Positions 40,769 to 48,231 of a DNA stretch of 64,000 bases are shown here, one piece after another. Position 1 is the stretch's first letter; every line of letters begins with the position of its first letter. The notes below the pieces were generated by a model. It searched no databases and was not told the DNA's origin. It was given only the letters and a program-made list of their open reading frames with translations. The translations under genes and the position numbers were made by a program. The DNA is from Virgisporangium ochraceum (GTDB lineage Bacteria; Actinomycetota; Actinomycetes; Mycobacteriales; Micromonosporaceae). The stretch spans positions 38,866-102,865 of the forward strand of contig NZ_BOPH01000084.1 in the NCBI RefSeq assembly GCF_016863655.1, in the 5' to 3' direction.

Positions 40769-41685
40769 CGGGCGGCCTCCCGGTCCGCGGGCGCCGAAGC
40801 CGGCGGCGCTGTTGTCTTCGGTGGTGCGGTCAGGCGGACCACGAGTTGCTGCAACGACAGCGGCTCCAGCTTCACGTCCAGCGCCTGCGCGAGCGCCGTC
40901 GCGTGCGGTCCGAGCCCACCGAGGATGGTCGACCGGACCTGGCCGCTCAACCGCTCGCGGTGCAGCTCGGTGCGTCCGGCCGCGAACCCGTCCACGGCCT
41001 CGGCCCGACCGGTGGCCGCCACCGCCCGCCCGCGCAGGTCGTCGGCGTCCTCGTCGAGCAGCAGCCGGCCACGGTCGATGAGCAGCACCCGCTCGACCAG
41101 ATCGCTCACCTCGTCGATGAGGTGGGTCGACAGCACCACGGTGCGGGGATGCCCCGCGTAGTCGGCGAGCAGGCGGTCGTAGAACAGCTGCCGGGCGGCC
41201 GGGTCGAGCCCGAGGTACGGCTCGTCGAAGAGCGTCAGGGGCGCCCGTGCGGCCAGCCCGACGGTCACGCCGAGGGCCGACAGCATGCCCCGCGAGAGCT
41301 TGCGGACCAGCCGCCCGGCCGGTAGCTGGAAGTCCGCGGCGAGGCCGCGCGCGAACACGTCGTCCCAGTTCGCGAACAGCCGGCGGGCGGTGCCGAAGAC
41401 GTGGCGCACGGTGTAGAAGTGGGGGTAACGCTGGCTCTCCCGGACGAAACATACCTTCGACAGGACGGCCGGGTTCTCCACCGGTGGCGCGTCGAAGACC
41501 GACACGTTCCCCGACGACGCGAACGCCTGCCCGGTGAGGATCTGCATCAGGGTGGTCTTGCCCGCCCCGTTGCGCCCGAGCAGGCCGTAGATCGTGTTCT
41601 CGGCCACCGTGAAGCTCACGCCGTCGAGCGCCATGACGTCACCAAAGCGCTTGGTCACCCCGTGTGCGGTTACCACCGCCGTCAT
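40765..41685 (-). CDS. ABC transporter ATP-binding protein (YtrB-like)
   Basis: ATPase of 306 residues. Walker A GRNGAGKTT is at residues 37-45, the signature is LSRGMLSALGV in place of LSGGQ, Walker B is LTLFDEPYLGLD, and the H-loop is STHLIDE. A C-terminal domain of about 85 residues has the pattern common to drug- and bacteriocin-type exporters. The start overlaps the GntR stop (ATGA at 41685-41682). The permease follows in the same way, giving a three-gene operon. Confidence 0.92.
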   Translation of the reverse strand: MTAVVTAHGVTKRFGDVMALDGVSFTVAENTIYGLLGRNGAGKTTLMQILTGQAFASSGNVSVFDAPPVENPAVLSKVCFVRESQRYPHFYTVRHVFGTARRLFANWDDVFARGLAADFQLPAGRLVRKLSRGMLSALGVTVGLAARAPLTLFDEPYLGLDPAARQLFYDRLLADYAGHPRTVVLSTHLIDEVSDLVERVLLIDRGRLLLDEDADDLRGRAVAATGRAEAVDGFAAGRTELHRERLSGQVRSTILGGLGPHATALAQALDVKLEPLSLQQLVVRLTAPPKTTAPPASAPADREAAR

Positions 41686-42056
41686 CCCAGGTCCCTCCCG
41701 ACATCCGCACCGAATGAATCGATCATCTTCATCAGCTCCTCGTGGCCGATGCCGAGCTTGCGCGCCTCGGCGAGCAGGGGTTCCACGTACTGTTCGGTGA
41801 ACCGTTCCCGTCGCCGCTCCCGCAGCCTGGCCCGGGCGCCACCCGCGACGAACATGCCGATGCCGCGTCGCTTGTAGAGCGTTCCCTCCGACACGAGCTG
41901 GTTGACGCCCTTGAGCGCGGTGGCCGGGTTGATCCGGTGGAAGGCGGCGAGCTCGGTGGTGGACGGGACCTGTGCCTCCTCCGCCAGCGACCCGTCGATG
42001 ATCGAGTTCTCGATCAGCTCGGCGATCTGAAGGAAGATCGGTCGGTCGTCGTCCAT
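41682..42056 (-). CDS. YtrA-type GntR repressor
   Basis: Short GntR regulator of 124 residues: PIFLQIAELIENSIIDGSLAEEAQVPSTTELAAFHRINPAT is the winged-helix domain, and only a short helical C-terminal tail follows, typical of the YtrA subfamily that lacks a large ligand domain. It is the first gene of an operon with the ATPase and permease. A perfect palindrome lies 22 bases upstream of its ATG and is the probable autoregulatory operator. Confidence 0.92.
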   Translation of the reverse strand: MDDDRPIFLQIAELIENSIIDGSLAEEAQVPSTTELAAFHRINPATALKGVNQLVSEGTLYKRRGIGMFVAGGARARLRERRRERFTEQYVEPLLAEARKLGIGHEELMKMIDSFGADVGRDLG

Positions 42057-42077
42057 CGTCTGCTTAGCCGCCCAACT

Positions 42078-42101
42078 GGTTAGCTACAGGTGTAACTAAC
42101 C
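42078..42101. promoter_or_regulatory. perfect palindromic operator for the YtrA-type repressor
   Basis: The arms read GGTTAG-c-TACA and TGTA-a-CTAACC around a central GG, a 24-base palindrome with only the two spacer positions unpaired. It is A+T-rich and lies directly ahead of the GntR gene. GntR/YtrA proteins bind such GTnnnnTAC-type palindromes. Confidence 0.85.
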
Positions 42102-42141
42102 ATGCAACCAAACGCTGCGGCTGTCAAGCCGGCGGATGGGG

Positions 42142-43080
42142 TCAGTAGCGGTCGGCGAGCCAGGCGCCGAGCCCGCCCAGGTGGGTGGCCAGGGACTCGG
42201 GCTCGATCACGTCGAAGTCGAGGTTCAGGTAGGTCAGCCAGCGCGCGGCCCAGTCGAGGTCGTCGGTGCCGAACCTCAGCTCGCACGTGTCGCCGTCGTC
42301 CACGACGGTGGCGGTGGTCGGGTCGACCAGGTCGCGGACCAGGTCGGCGGAGGTGTGGACCCGGACGCGCACCCGGTGGCGCCACGGGCCGTGGGCCAGC
42401 TTCTCCGCCACGAACGCGACCGCGTCGGGTGGCGGGTCGGGCACGTCCAGCCGGACGCCCAGGGGCTGCGCCGACTCGACCCGGTCGACCCCGTACGCCA
42501 GCCACCGGTCGGCGCCGCGGGGGCACGCGACCAGGTACCAGCGCCGCCGCACCGCCACCACCCGGTGCGGCTGCACCTCGACCGGCTTCAGGGCACCGGT
42601 CCCGTTGCGGCGGTGCCGGATCCGCACCGCCTCGCCGGCCCGGCACGCGAGGGCCAGGGCGACCAGCACGTCGCGGCCGGCCCGCCGCGGGTGGGCGTCC
42701 GGTAGCGACTGGACCTCGCCGAGCGCGCTCAGGCGGGTCCGCCATTTCGCCGGCACGACGCGGGTGAGCTTCGCGAACGCGGTGACCGCCGCGGCCTCCA
42801 GACCGTCGACCGCGACCGCCGTACGCAGCCCGACCGCGACGGCGGCCACCTCGTCGGCGTCGAGGAGCAGCGGCGGCATCTCGCGGCCGGGCCCGAGCCG
42901 GTAGCCGCCGGCGCGGCCGGCTTCGCCCTCGATGTGGTAGCCGAGGTCGCGCAGCTGGGCGATGTCACGGCGGGTGGTCCGCTCGGTGACGCCGAGGCGC
43001 TCGGACAGGGAGACCGCGGAGATGCCCGGGTGCGCCTGCAGGAGCGCGAGGACCTCGAGCCGGCGGGAAACGGCGCTCAT
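42142..43080 (-). CDS. WYL-domain (YafY-type) transcriptional regulator
   Basis: Regulator of 312 residues. An N-terminal HTH (SRRLEVLALLQAHPGISAVSLSERLGVTERTTRRDIAQL) is followed by a WYL domain with VEVQPHRVVAVRRRWYLVACPRG (W-Y-L at about residue 185) and a C-terminal WCX part. Two ATGs at 43086 and 43080 are possible; the inner one begins MSAVSRRL. It is divergent from ridA, with an inverted repeat between them that is likely the operator. Proteins of this type often respond to small metabolites or nucleic acid. Confidence 0.88.
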   Translation of the reverse strand: MSAVSRRLEVLALLQAHPGISAVSLSERLGVTERTTRRDIAQLRDLGYHIEGEAGRAGGYRLGPGREMPPLLLDADEVAAVAVGLRTAVAVDGLEAAAVTAFAKLTRVVPAKWRTRLSALGEVQSLPDAHPRRAGRDVLVALALACRAGEAVRIRHRRNGTGALKPVEVQPHRVVAVRRRWYLVACPRGADRWLAYGVDRVESAQPLGVRLDVPDPPPDAVAFVAEKLAHGPWRHRVRVRVHTSADLVRDLVDPTTATVVDDGDTCELRFGTDDLDWAARWLTYLNLDFDVIEPESLATHLGGLGAWLADRY

Positions 43081-43091
43081 CCCCATACCCT

Positions 43092-43104
43092 GACAGAAAC
43101 TGTC
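43092..43104. promoter_or_regulatory. inverted repeat between the WYL regulator and ridA
   Basis: GACAG-aaa-CTGTC is a perfect 5-base inverted repeat, extended by flanking T/C positions. It lies 12 bases from one start and 26 from the other. This is the size and position expected for a YafY-type dimer operator. Confidence 0.65.
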
Positions 43105-43129
43105 CGGGTTGGCTGCCACGCTCGGCGGT

Positions 43130-43525
43130 ATGAAGACACTGCTGCGTCCCGAAGGACTCGTCCAGTCGCCCGCGTTCACCCACGTCGCGATCGTGCCGCC
43201 GGGTATGACCACGGTGTACGTGGGCGGCCAGAACTCCGTCACCGCCGACGGCACGCTGGTCGGCGAGGGCGACATCGCCGCGCAGACCCGGAAGACGATG
43301 GAGAACGTGCGCACCGCGCTGGCGGCCGCCGGTGCCACCGTCCATGATCTGGTGGTGGTGAACGTGCTGATGGTCGACGGCGAGGACATCGCCGCGGCCT
43401 ACCCGGTCGCGGCCGAGGGCCTGGAGGGCGCGGCGCCGCTGGTCGCGGCCGCGTTCGTGGCGCGGTTGGGCGTGCCGGGTGCGCTCGTCGAGGTCAGTGC
43501 CGTCGCGGCGGTGCCGGCGTCATGA
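43130..43525 (+). CDS. RidA-family enamine/imine deaminase
   Basis: Trimeric RidA-like protein of 131 residues that hydrolyses reactive enamines/imines. VYVGGQNSVTADGTLVGEGDIAAQTRKTMENVRTALAAAG is the conserved core. The usual active-site Arg near residue 105 in RidA is not evident: the matching segment reads LVAAAFVARLGVPGALVEVSAVA, with Arg in VARLGVPGALVEV and Glu in VEVSA, close to the subgroup often next to YafY regulators. The ATG at 43130 follows GGCGG; the next gene overlaps by ATGA. Confidence 0.85.
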   Translation: MKTLLRPEGLVQSPAFTHVAIVPPGMTTVYVGGQNSVTADGTLVGEGDIAAQTRKTMENVRTALAAAGATVHDLVVVNVLMVDGEDIAAAYPVAAEGLEGAAPLVAAAFVARLGVPGALVEVSAVAAVPAS

Positions 43526-43938
43526 GACCGGCGGAGGTGGGACGGACGAAGGACGCCGGCTGGCAGATCGGTGTCTCGAAGACGCTCGACCACTCCGTCG
43601 AGGAGGTGTGGGACTTCCTCACCTCCTCCGCCGGCACGGCGATCTGGCTGGGCGAGGGCGTCACGGTGTCGCCCGAGCCCGGCGAGGGCTACGAGACCAC
43701 GGCGGGCGTGCGTGGCGAGACCCGCAGCTTCACGCGGCACCGCCGGATCCGGCTCACCTGGCGGCCGCCGGACTGGCGGCACGACACGACGCTGCAGCTG
43801 AGCGTCACGCCGGCCGGCGAGGGTCGGGCGCGGCTGGGCGTGCACCAGGAGCGCCTGGCCGACGCGGCGGAACGGGAACTGCAGCGCAAGCACTGGCAGG
43901 GCGTGGTGAACGCGATCGTCGACGCCCTGGCCCGGTAG
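43522..43938 (+). CDS. SRPBCC/AHSA1-type protein
   Basis: Protein of 138 residues with the AHSA1 form of the START-like fold: GVSKTLDHSVEEVWDFLTSSAGTAIWLGEG, a TWRPPDWRHDTTLQL sheet and a C-terminal helix (QRKHWQGVVNAIVDALAR). It overlaps ridA by ATGA and is co-transcribed with it. The ligand is unknown. AHSA1 proteins are often paired with stress or detoxification regulators, which fits the WYL/ridA context. Confidence 0.82.
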   Translation: MRPAEVGRTKDAGWQIGVSKTLDHSVEEVWDFLTSSAGTAIWLGEGVTVSPEPGEGYETTAGVRGETRSFTRHRRIRLTWRPPDWRHDTTLQLSVTPAGEGRARLGVHQERLADAAERELQRKHWQGVVNAIVDALAR

Positions 43939-43957
43939 CGCCCGGTCAGGACGCGGG

Positions 43958-44653
43958 CTAGCCCAGCAGCCGGAGCACGTTCATCGTGGTCAGCTGGGCG
44001 TCGGCGAAGGCGTCGGCCCGGGGCAGCGGGTAGGTCTCGAGCGTCTGGAACCGGCCCTCGGGTACGTGACCCCGGCCGGGGTCGCCGACCAGCACGACGG
44101 CGCCCCGCGCGGCCATGCGGTCCAGGAACGCCAGCATGCGCCCGGCCAGCGCGTCGTCGTAGAACACGTCACCGGCGAGCACGACCTGCGCGTCGGCGCC
44201 GCACCCGTCGTCTCCGTCGAGGAGGTCGGCGTGGCACTCGGTGACCGCCACGTCGTTGGCCTTCGCGTTGAGCGTGATCGCCGCGATCGCGTACGGGTCG
44301 ACGTCGTTGGCGACGACCTTCGTGGCTCCGGCCAGCCCGGCCGCGATGGCCACCAGGCCCGACCCGGCGGCCAGGTCGAGCACCCGCCGGCCGGCGACGG
44401 TCTCCGGGTGGTCGAGCACGTACCGGGCGACGGCGCGGCCGCCGGCCCACGCGGAGGCCCAGTAGGGCGGCGCGAGCCGCGCGTCGGCCCGGGCCTCCAT
44501 CCTGGCCCACCACACGGTGGGGTCCTCGGCGAGGTGCAGCCGCACCTCCGGCACGAACGGAACCTCGACGAGGTGCAGCCGGTCGAGGCCGGAGCCCCGG
44601 GTGGCCACCTCCCGCTCGAGATCGAGATATGCCTGCGCCGCATGGGTCGTCAC
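43958..44653 (-). CDS. class I SAM methyltransferase, ETFB/protein-lysine type
   Basis: Methyltransferase of 231 residues. Motif I is VLDLAAGSGLVAIAAGLAG (about residues 90-108), the acidic end of strand 2 is VANDVDPYAIAAITLNAK, and GDVFYDDALAGRML matches the D-V-F-Y motif of the seven-beta-strand lysine methyltransferases such as ETFB-KMT/PrmA-like enzymes. The N-terminus LHLVEVPFVPEVRLHLAED is also typical. It probably methylates a protein lysine. It stands alone, converging with the SRPBCC gene and divergent from the deacetylase. Confidence 0.82.
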   Translation of the reverse strand: MTTHAAQAYLDLEREVATRGSGLDRLHLVEVPFVPEVRLHLAEDPTVWWARMEARADARLAPPYWASAWAGGRAVARYVLDHPETVAGRRVLDLAAGSGLVAIAAGLAGATKVVANDVDPYAIAAITLNAKANDVAVTECHADLLDGDDGCGADAQVVLAGDVFYDDALAGRMLAFLDRMAARGAVVLVGDPGRGHVPEGRFQTLETYPLPRADAFADAQLTTMNVLRLLG

Positions 44654-44751
44654 TGATCAATTGTGACGGACGCGCTCCGTGAGCGCGGGGTGGACACCCG
44701 GTTTACCCCGGGATCACCTGATGGCGGGGGAGATGAGCAAACGCCTGATTC

Positions 44752-44805
44752 GACGGGTCGGCACCGGTACGGTCCCGGGCAACCGATCTGCCGGTCCGGC
44801 CCGTC
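44752..44805 (+). promoter_or_regulatory. strong stem-loop in the leader of the deacetylase gene
   Basis: GACGGGTCGGCACCGG (44752-44767) pairs with CCGGTCCGGCCCGTC (44791-44805) with one bulge and one G-T pair; an inner CGGT/ACCG helix can also form. The stem ends exactly where the GAGGAGC ribosome-binding site begins (44806). I could not match it to a known riboswitch class. Confidence 0.55.
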
Positions 44806-44814
44806 GAGGAGCAT

Positions 44815-45639
44815 ATGGAGAACGCGCCGGCCCGTATCACCGGCCTGCTGCTCGCCCTCGTGCTGCTCGCCACGCTCGGACCGGCCACGGCCCGGCAGAC
44901 GGTGCGGGTCATCGGCCGCCTCGCGCTCGAACCGCCCGCGGCGGCCGTGCGTCCGCCGGACCCGGCCGGGCCGGCGCATCCGGGGGTGCCCGCCGAGGTG
45001 ATGAGCCGGGTGCCGCGGTTCGACCCGCCGCCGGCGGCCGTCCCGGTGCCGCTCGCCGCCGGTCCGCGCGCGGCGTGGCTGGCCCGGGTCCCGACCGACC
45101 AGCCGGTGGCGTTCATCACCATCGACGACGGGTGGGTGCGGCTGCCCGAGGCGGTCGCGCTGGTGAAGGCCGCCGGGGTCCCGGTGACGCTGTTCCTGAC
45201 CGTCAACGCCATCCGGGGCGACCCGGCCTACTTCACCGGGTTCCCCGGCGCCGGCATCCAGGCGCACACGGTGAGCCATCCGCGGCTGAAGGGGATGCCG
45301 TACGCCTTCCAGCGGCGGGAGGTCTGCGGGTCGGCCGACCAGCTCGGCGCGATCTACGGCCGGCGGCCGACGCTGTTCCGGGCGCCGTTCGGCGAGCACG
45401 ACGCCACCACGCTGCAGGTCATGCGCGACTGCGGGATGCTCGCCGCCCTGTTCTGGAAGGAGACCGTCAACGACGGCGTGGTCCGGTTCCAGGAGGGTGC
45501 GACCGTGCGGCGCGGCGACATCATCCTCATGCACTTCCGGCCGCGGTTCGTCGACGACTTCATCGCGGCCCTGCAGGCGATCAAGGCGGCCGGCCTCACC
45601 CCGGCCCTGCTGGAGAACTACCTGCCCGGCGCCGGTTGA
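44815..45639 (+). CDS. secreted polysaccharide deacetylase (NodB domain)
   Basis: Protein of 274 residues with a signal peptide (ITGLLLALVLLATLGPATA) and a proline-rich linker to about residue 85. The NodB domain has AFITIDDGW (catalytic Asp and metal Asp), IQAHTVSHPRLKGM (metal-binding H-x3-H), RAPFGEHD, and the C-terminal HFRP. All metal ligands appear present, so it should remove acetyl groups from peptidoglycan or another wall polymer outside the cell. The ATG has GAGGAGC upstream, next to a strong stem-loop. Its end overlaps the VOC gene by 22 bases, tail to tail. Confidence 0.9.
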   Translation: MENAPARITGLLLALVLLATLGPATARQTVRVIGRLALEPPAAAVRPPDPAGPAHPGVPAEVMSRVPRFDPPPAAVPVPLAAGPRAAWLARVPTDQPVAFITIDDGWVRLPEAVALVKAAGVPVTLFLTVNAIRGDPAYFTGFPGAGIQAHTVSHPRLKGMPYAFQRREVCGSADQLGAIYGRRPTLFRAPFGEHDATTLQVMRDCGMLAALFWKETVNDGVVRFQEGATVRRGDIILMHFRPRFVDDFIAALQAIKAAGLTPALLENYLPGAG

Positions 45640-46388
45640 GGCAGCCCGCCGGTGCGGGGGTCCCGGGCGGTCAGGCAGTAGAGCCGGCCGGTGGGGTCGG
45701 CCATCGTGGTCCACATCGGGAACGTCGCGACGGTCCGCGCGCCCGCCGCCGTGTGCGCGGCCGCGAGGCGCTCGCGGTCGTCGCTGGAGAAGTCGACGTG
45801 ACCGGTGACGCGCGCGCCGTCGCTGTCCAGCCGTTGGAACAGGATGCGGACCGGCATGCCGGCGGGGCGGACGAGGAACCCGAACTCCGGGCGCGACCCG
45901 GTGCGCGCCTCCCAGCCGGTGACCGCCGCCCAGAACGCGCGCTCGGCGTCGAGCAGGTGCGGCGGCACGTCGAGGCACAGCTGGTCGAGCCGGCTCTGTC
46001 CCGCGCCGTCGAGGTCCGGCGGCTCGGGGACCGTGGCCTCGCCGGTCCAGGGCACGAAGCAGAACGGGAACCCGCCGGGGCTGTCGAGGACGATCACCTC
46101 GCCGGCCTCGCGGAACCGCTCCCGCGCGCCGAGGTCCACCGCGCGGGCGGCGGCATTGTCGAGCGCGTCCGGGTCGACGTGCAGGTCGAGGTGGCAGCCG
46201 CCGGCCTCCGACCGCACCCGCTGGACGCGGAGGTACGCGTCTCCGTGCGGCGGCAGCAGCGTGGCGAACTCGCCGTCGGGCCCGCGGCGGGTGGACAGCG
46301 CGGTGCCGGTGACGCGGGCCCAGAACGGCTCGGCGGTGTCCGGGTCGTGCGCGAGGTCGAGGAACACCGTGAGCCACCGGATCTTCAT
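45618..46388 (-). CDS. two-domain VOC (glyoxalase-like) protein
   Basis: Protein of 256 residues made of two vicinal-oxygen-chelate modules: WLTVFLDLAHDPDTAEPFWARVTG and CHLDLHVD in the first half, LDQLCLDVPPHLLDAERAFWAAVTG and VTGHVDFSSDD in the second. This is the duplicated glyoxalase-like type common in actinomycetes, often annotated as bleomycin-resistance-like. The His residues in LDLHVD and VTGHVDF may be metal ligands. Function is unknown. It is divergent from the tRNA-like element with only 39 bases between. Confidence 0.82.
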   Translation of the reverse strand: MKIRWLTVFLDLAHDPDTAEPFWARVTGTALSTRRGPDGEFATLLPPHGDAYLRVQRVRSEAGGCHLDLHVDPDALDNAAARAVDLGARERFREAGEVIVLDSPGGFPFCFVPWTGEATVPEPPDLDGAGQSRLDQLCLDVPPHLLDAERAFWAAVTGWEARTGSRPEFGFLVRPAGMPVRILFQRLDSDGARVTGHVDFSSDDRERLAAAHTAAGARTVATFPMWTTMADPTGRLYCLTARDPRTGGLPQPAPGR

Positions 46389-46413
46389 GCCGTGAACCTA
46401 TCCCGGCTCCGGT

Positions 46414-46419
46414 TAGCAT
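46414..46419 (+). promoter_or_regulatory. -10 element placing transcription at the tRNA-like 5' end
   Basis: TAGCAT fits the actinobacterial -10 and lies eight bases before G1 of the cloverleaf. GTGAAC (46392-46397) is a possible -35 at a 16-base spacing. Transcription would start at or within two bases of the tRNA-like element. Confidence 0.5.
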
Positions 46420-46427
46420 GTCCCGCG

Positions 46428-46503
46428 GCGGGCGTAGCGCAGAGGTCGTCGCGCCGGGACTCATCTTCCCGGAGGACGCCGGTTCGAATCCGGCCGTCCC
46501 GCC
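46428..46503 (+). tRNA. degenerate tRNA-Met(CAT)-like cloverleaf
   Basis: All arms can be drawn: D-stem GCGC (46437-46440/46451-46454), anticodon stem CGGGA/TCCCG (46455-46459/46467-46471) with anticodon CAT at 46462-46464, and T-stem GCCGG/CCGGC (46478-46482/46490-46494) with the canonical TTCGAAT loop. U8 and A14 are kept. Departures from a normal tRNA are a bulged T46497 in the 3' acceptor strand, C instead of a purine at position 37, C where A21 is expected, a six-base variable loop and no encoded CCA. The element ends 14 bases before an mRNA start codon. It could be an unusual Met tRNA, a pseudo-tRNA or a tRNA mimic in an mRNA leader. Confidence 0.65.
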
Positions 46504-46517
46504 CGGTAGGGGGTCCG

Positions 46518-47471
46518 ATGCGGCGGTACGACCTGGGTGTCGACGTGGTGCACGCGGCCACCGTGCGGCGGTACGCGGGCGACTGGCGCGGCGCGTGCCG
46601 CGTCACCCGCGTCGACCTCGACCTCACTCTCGAACGGCTCGACGGCGTGCCGGCGTTCGAGGACGACATGCGCCACCTGGCGCCGGAGGTGCTGCGGTGG
46701 CACCTGCTCCGCGGCGACCTGGAGCCGCTGGTGCACCGGCAGCTGGAGCTGGCCCGGTACGGGAAGCTCTCCCTGGTGGTGCGGGCGCCGCGCCAGTCCG
46801 GTGCGCCGGTGCCGCTCGTGCTGCTGGTCGTCGACGGGTCCGTCTACCACCCGCCGCGCCTGCCCCGCTGCGTGTGGGACGTGCGGCACCTCGACGGCCT
46901 CCGCGACGCGGCCCCTCCCTACACCTGGTACCTCGACCCGCTGAACACCGGCGACCTGGCCCCGTCGGCACTGCCGCCCCTGGTACGCACGGCGGTGTTC
47001 TCCGACCGGCCGCGCGGGCCGTACCTCCCCGCCCCCGGGGTGAGCGTGCCGGAGCGGTTCCACGTGCAGTGCCACCGCGCCCGGCACTACGTCGGCTGGC
47101 GCGACGGCGAGCTCCGGCTGCTGTCGCACGGCGACGCCGACCGGGAACGCGTGCTCCACGCGCTCGGTGCGCGCCGGTTCGGCTGCTTCGAGGTCGAGCA
47201 CGCCTGGGAGCGGCGCGCCGGCCGGCTGCCGCGCAGGATGCGCGCTGTCGCGCGTCACCTCTACCTGGCGACGGCCTACGGTGACGCCGCCGAGGTGGCC
47301 CGGCTGCTCGACGCGGGCGTCGACCCGCGCGGCGTGCGCGGGCCGCAGGGTCAGTCACTGCTGCATGTCGCGGACGGCCTCGACCCGGCGGTGGTGCGGC
47401 GGCTGCTCGACGCCGGCCTCGACCCCGACCTGCGGGACAACGACGGGCGCCGGACCGCGCTGCGGCGCTAG
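46518..47471 (+). CDS. ankyrin-repeat protein behind the tRNA-like element
   Basis: Protein of 317 residues. The first 240 residues match no family I know; they contain YTWYLDPLNTGDLAPSALPPLV and FHVQCHRARHYVGWRDGELRLLSHGD. From about residue 250 there are two ankyrin repeats (LYLATAYGDAAEVARLLDAGVDP; SLLHVADGLDPAVVRRLLDAGLDP). The ATG has GGTAGGGGG upstream, which starts two bases after the tRNA-like structure, so the mRNA leader is essentially the cloverleaf. The 3' 117 bases are overlapped antisense by the XRE gene. Confidence 0.75.
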   Translation: MRRYDLGVDVVHAATVRRYAGDWRGACRVTRVDLDLTLERLDGVPAFEDDMRHLAPEVLRWHLLRGDLEPLVHRQLELARYGKLSLVVRAPRQSGAPVPLVLLVVDGSVYHPPRLPRCVWDVRHLDGLRDAAPPYTWYLDPLNTGDLAPSALPPLVRTAVFSDRPRGPYLPAPGVSVPERFHVQCHRARHYVGWRDGELRLLSHGDADRERVLHALGARRFGCFEVEHAWERRAGRLPRRMRAVARHLYLATAYGDAAEVARLLDAGVDPRGVRGPQGQSLLHVADGLDPAVVRRLLDAGLDPDLRDNDGRRTALRR

Positions 47472-48080
47472 CGGTGGTGCGGCCCCGACGGACGCCGGCC
47501 CACTCTGCGACGCCGGACCGTTCTGCGACGCCGGCGGGGGCCCGGCCCCGACGGACGCCGCGGGTGCCGCGGCGTCCGCCCCCGTTGCGGGGCCGGCCCC
47601 CACGCCCGGATCCGCCGGGATGTCCTGGGCGTGCGCGCCCAACGCGTCGAGCACCGCGCGCAGCAGGTCGGCCGGACGGCGGGCGGTATGTGGCGGGGTG
47701 AAGCCCCGGACGGTCACGCAGAACTCGTTGTCGGACGCGTCGGCCGACGACTCCTGCGTCCACCGCACGGACAGGCCGCCGCCGGGCGTGCTGACCACGC
47801 CCTCGGTGACCACGAACCGCGGGCGGCCCGGCGCGGTGCCGGTCTCGAACTCGCGCTCACCGAGGTAGGTGGCGACGGCGGCCGACTCGAACCGCTCCCG
47901 GTCGGCGCCGTTGAGCGCCAGCCCGTCGGCGAGCCGCTGCACCGTGCCCGGGCGGGGCGTGCGGACGCTGCCGCCCTCCAGGTTGCGGATGCTGCGGGCG
48001 GTGAGCCCGGCCCGCCGGGCGAGGTCCTCCTGGGACATCGCACGGCGGCGCCGATGGCTGTACAGCAACTGGGAAAACAT
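47355..48080 (-). CDS. XRE-family transcriptional regulator with repeat-rich tail
   Basis: Protein of 241 residues. The N-terminal 70 residues are a Cro/CI-type HTH (MSQEDLARRAGLTARSIRNLEGG), a middle part of about 60 residues contains FCVTVRGFTPPHTARRPADLLRAVLDALG, and the rest is low-complexity Gly/Ala/Pro with PASQ-x-G repeats. The last 39 codons run antisense through the ankyrin gene and look like its shadow, so the original stop may have been lost. Function of the regulator is unknown; ligA lies divergently. Confidence 0.7.
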   Translation of the reverse strand: MFSQLLYSHRRRRAMSQEDLARRAGLTARSIRNLEGGSVRTPRPGTVQRLADGLALNGADRERFESAAVATYLGEREFETGTAPGRPRFVVTEGVVSTPGGGLSVRWTQESSADASDNEFCVTVRGFTPPHTARRPADLLRAVLDALGAHAQDIPADPGVGAGPATGADAAAPAASVGAGPPPASQNGPASQSGPASVGAAPPLAPQRGPAPVVVPQVGVEAGVEQPPHHRRVEAVRDMQQ

Positions 48081-48231
48081 GCGGACACCCCCCGGGACCG
48101 ATGTTCAGATGCAACTCTGTCGATCCAAGCGGACGGTGCCTGCGGAGACCTTGCAGAATCCTGAACGGCCCCTGTTTGTGTCGTACCGGCTCTCTAGGAT
48201 CGGTGCTGTCATGAAGGCGTTGGGGGGATAC

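Noticed and set aside
42074..42081. AACTGGTT core resembling a KstR site
   Set aside because: Outer bases do not fit the consensus, and the core is part of the GGTTAG/CTAACC operator of the GntR gene.
44701..44814. c-di-AMP or c-di-GMP riboswitch before the polysaccharide deacetylase
   Set aside because: The conserved blocks of these classes are not present; only a strong stem-loop can be supported.
44679..47471. A 930-residue plus-strand protein ending in ankyrin repeats
   Set aside because: The first two thirds are shadow of the deacetylase and VOC genes and cross the tRNA-like element; only the part from 46518 is real.
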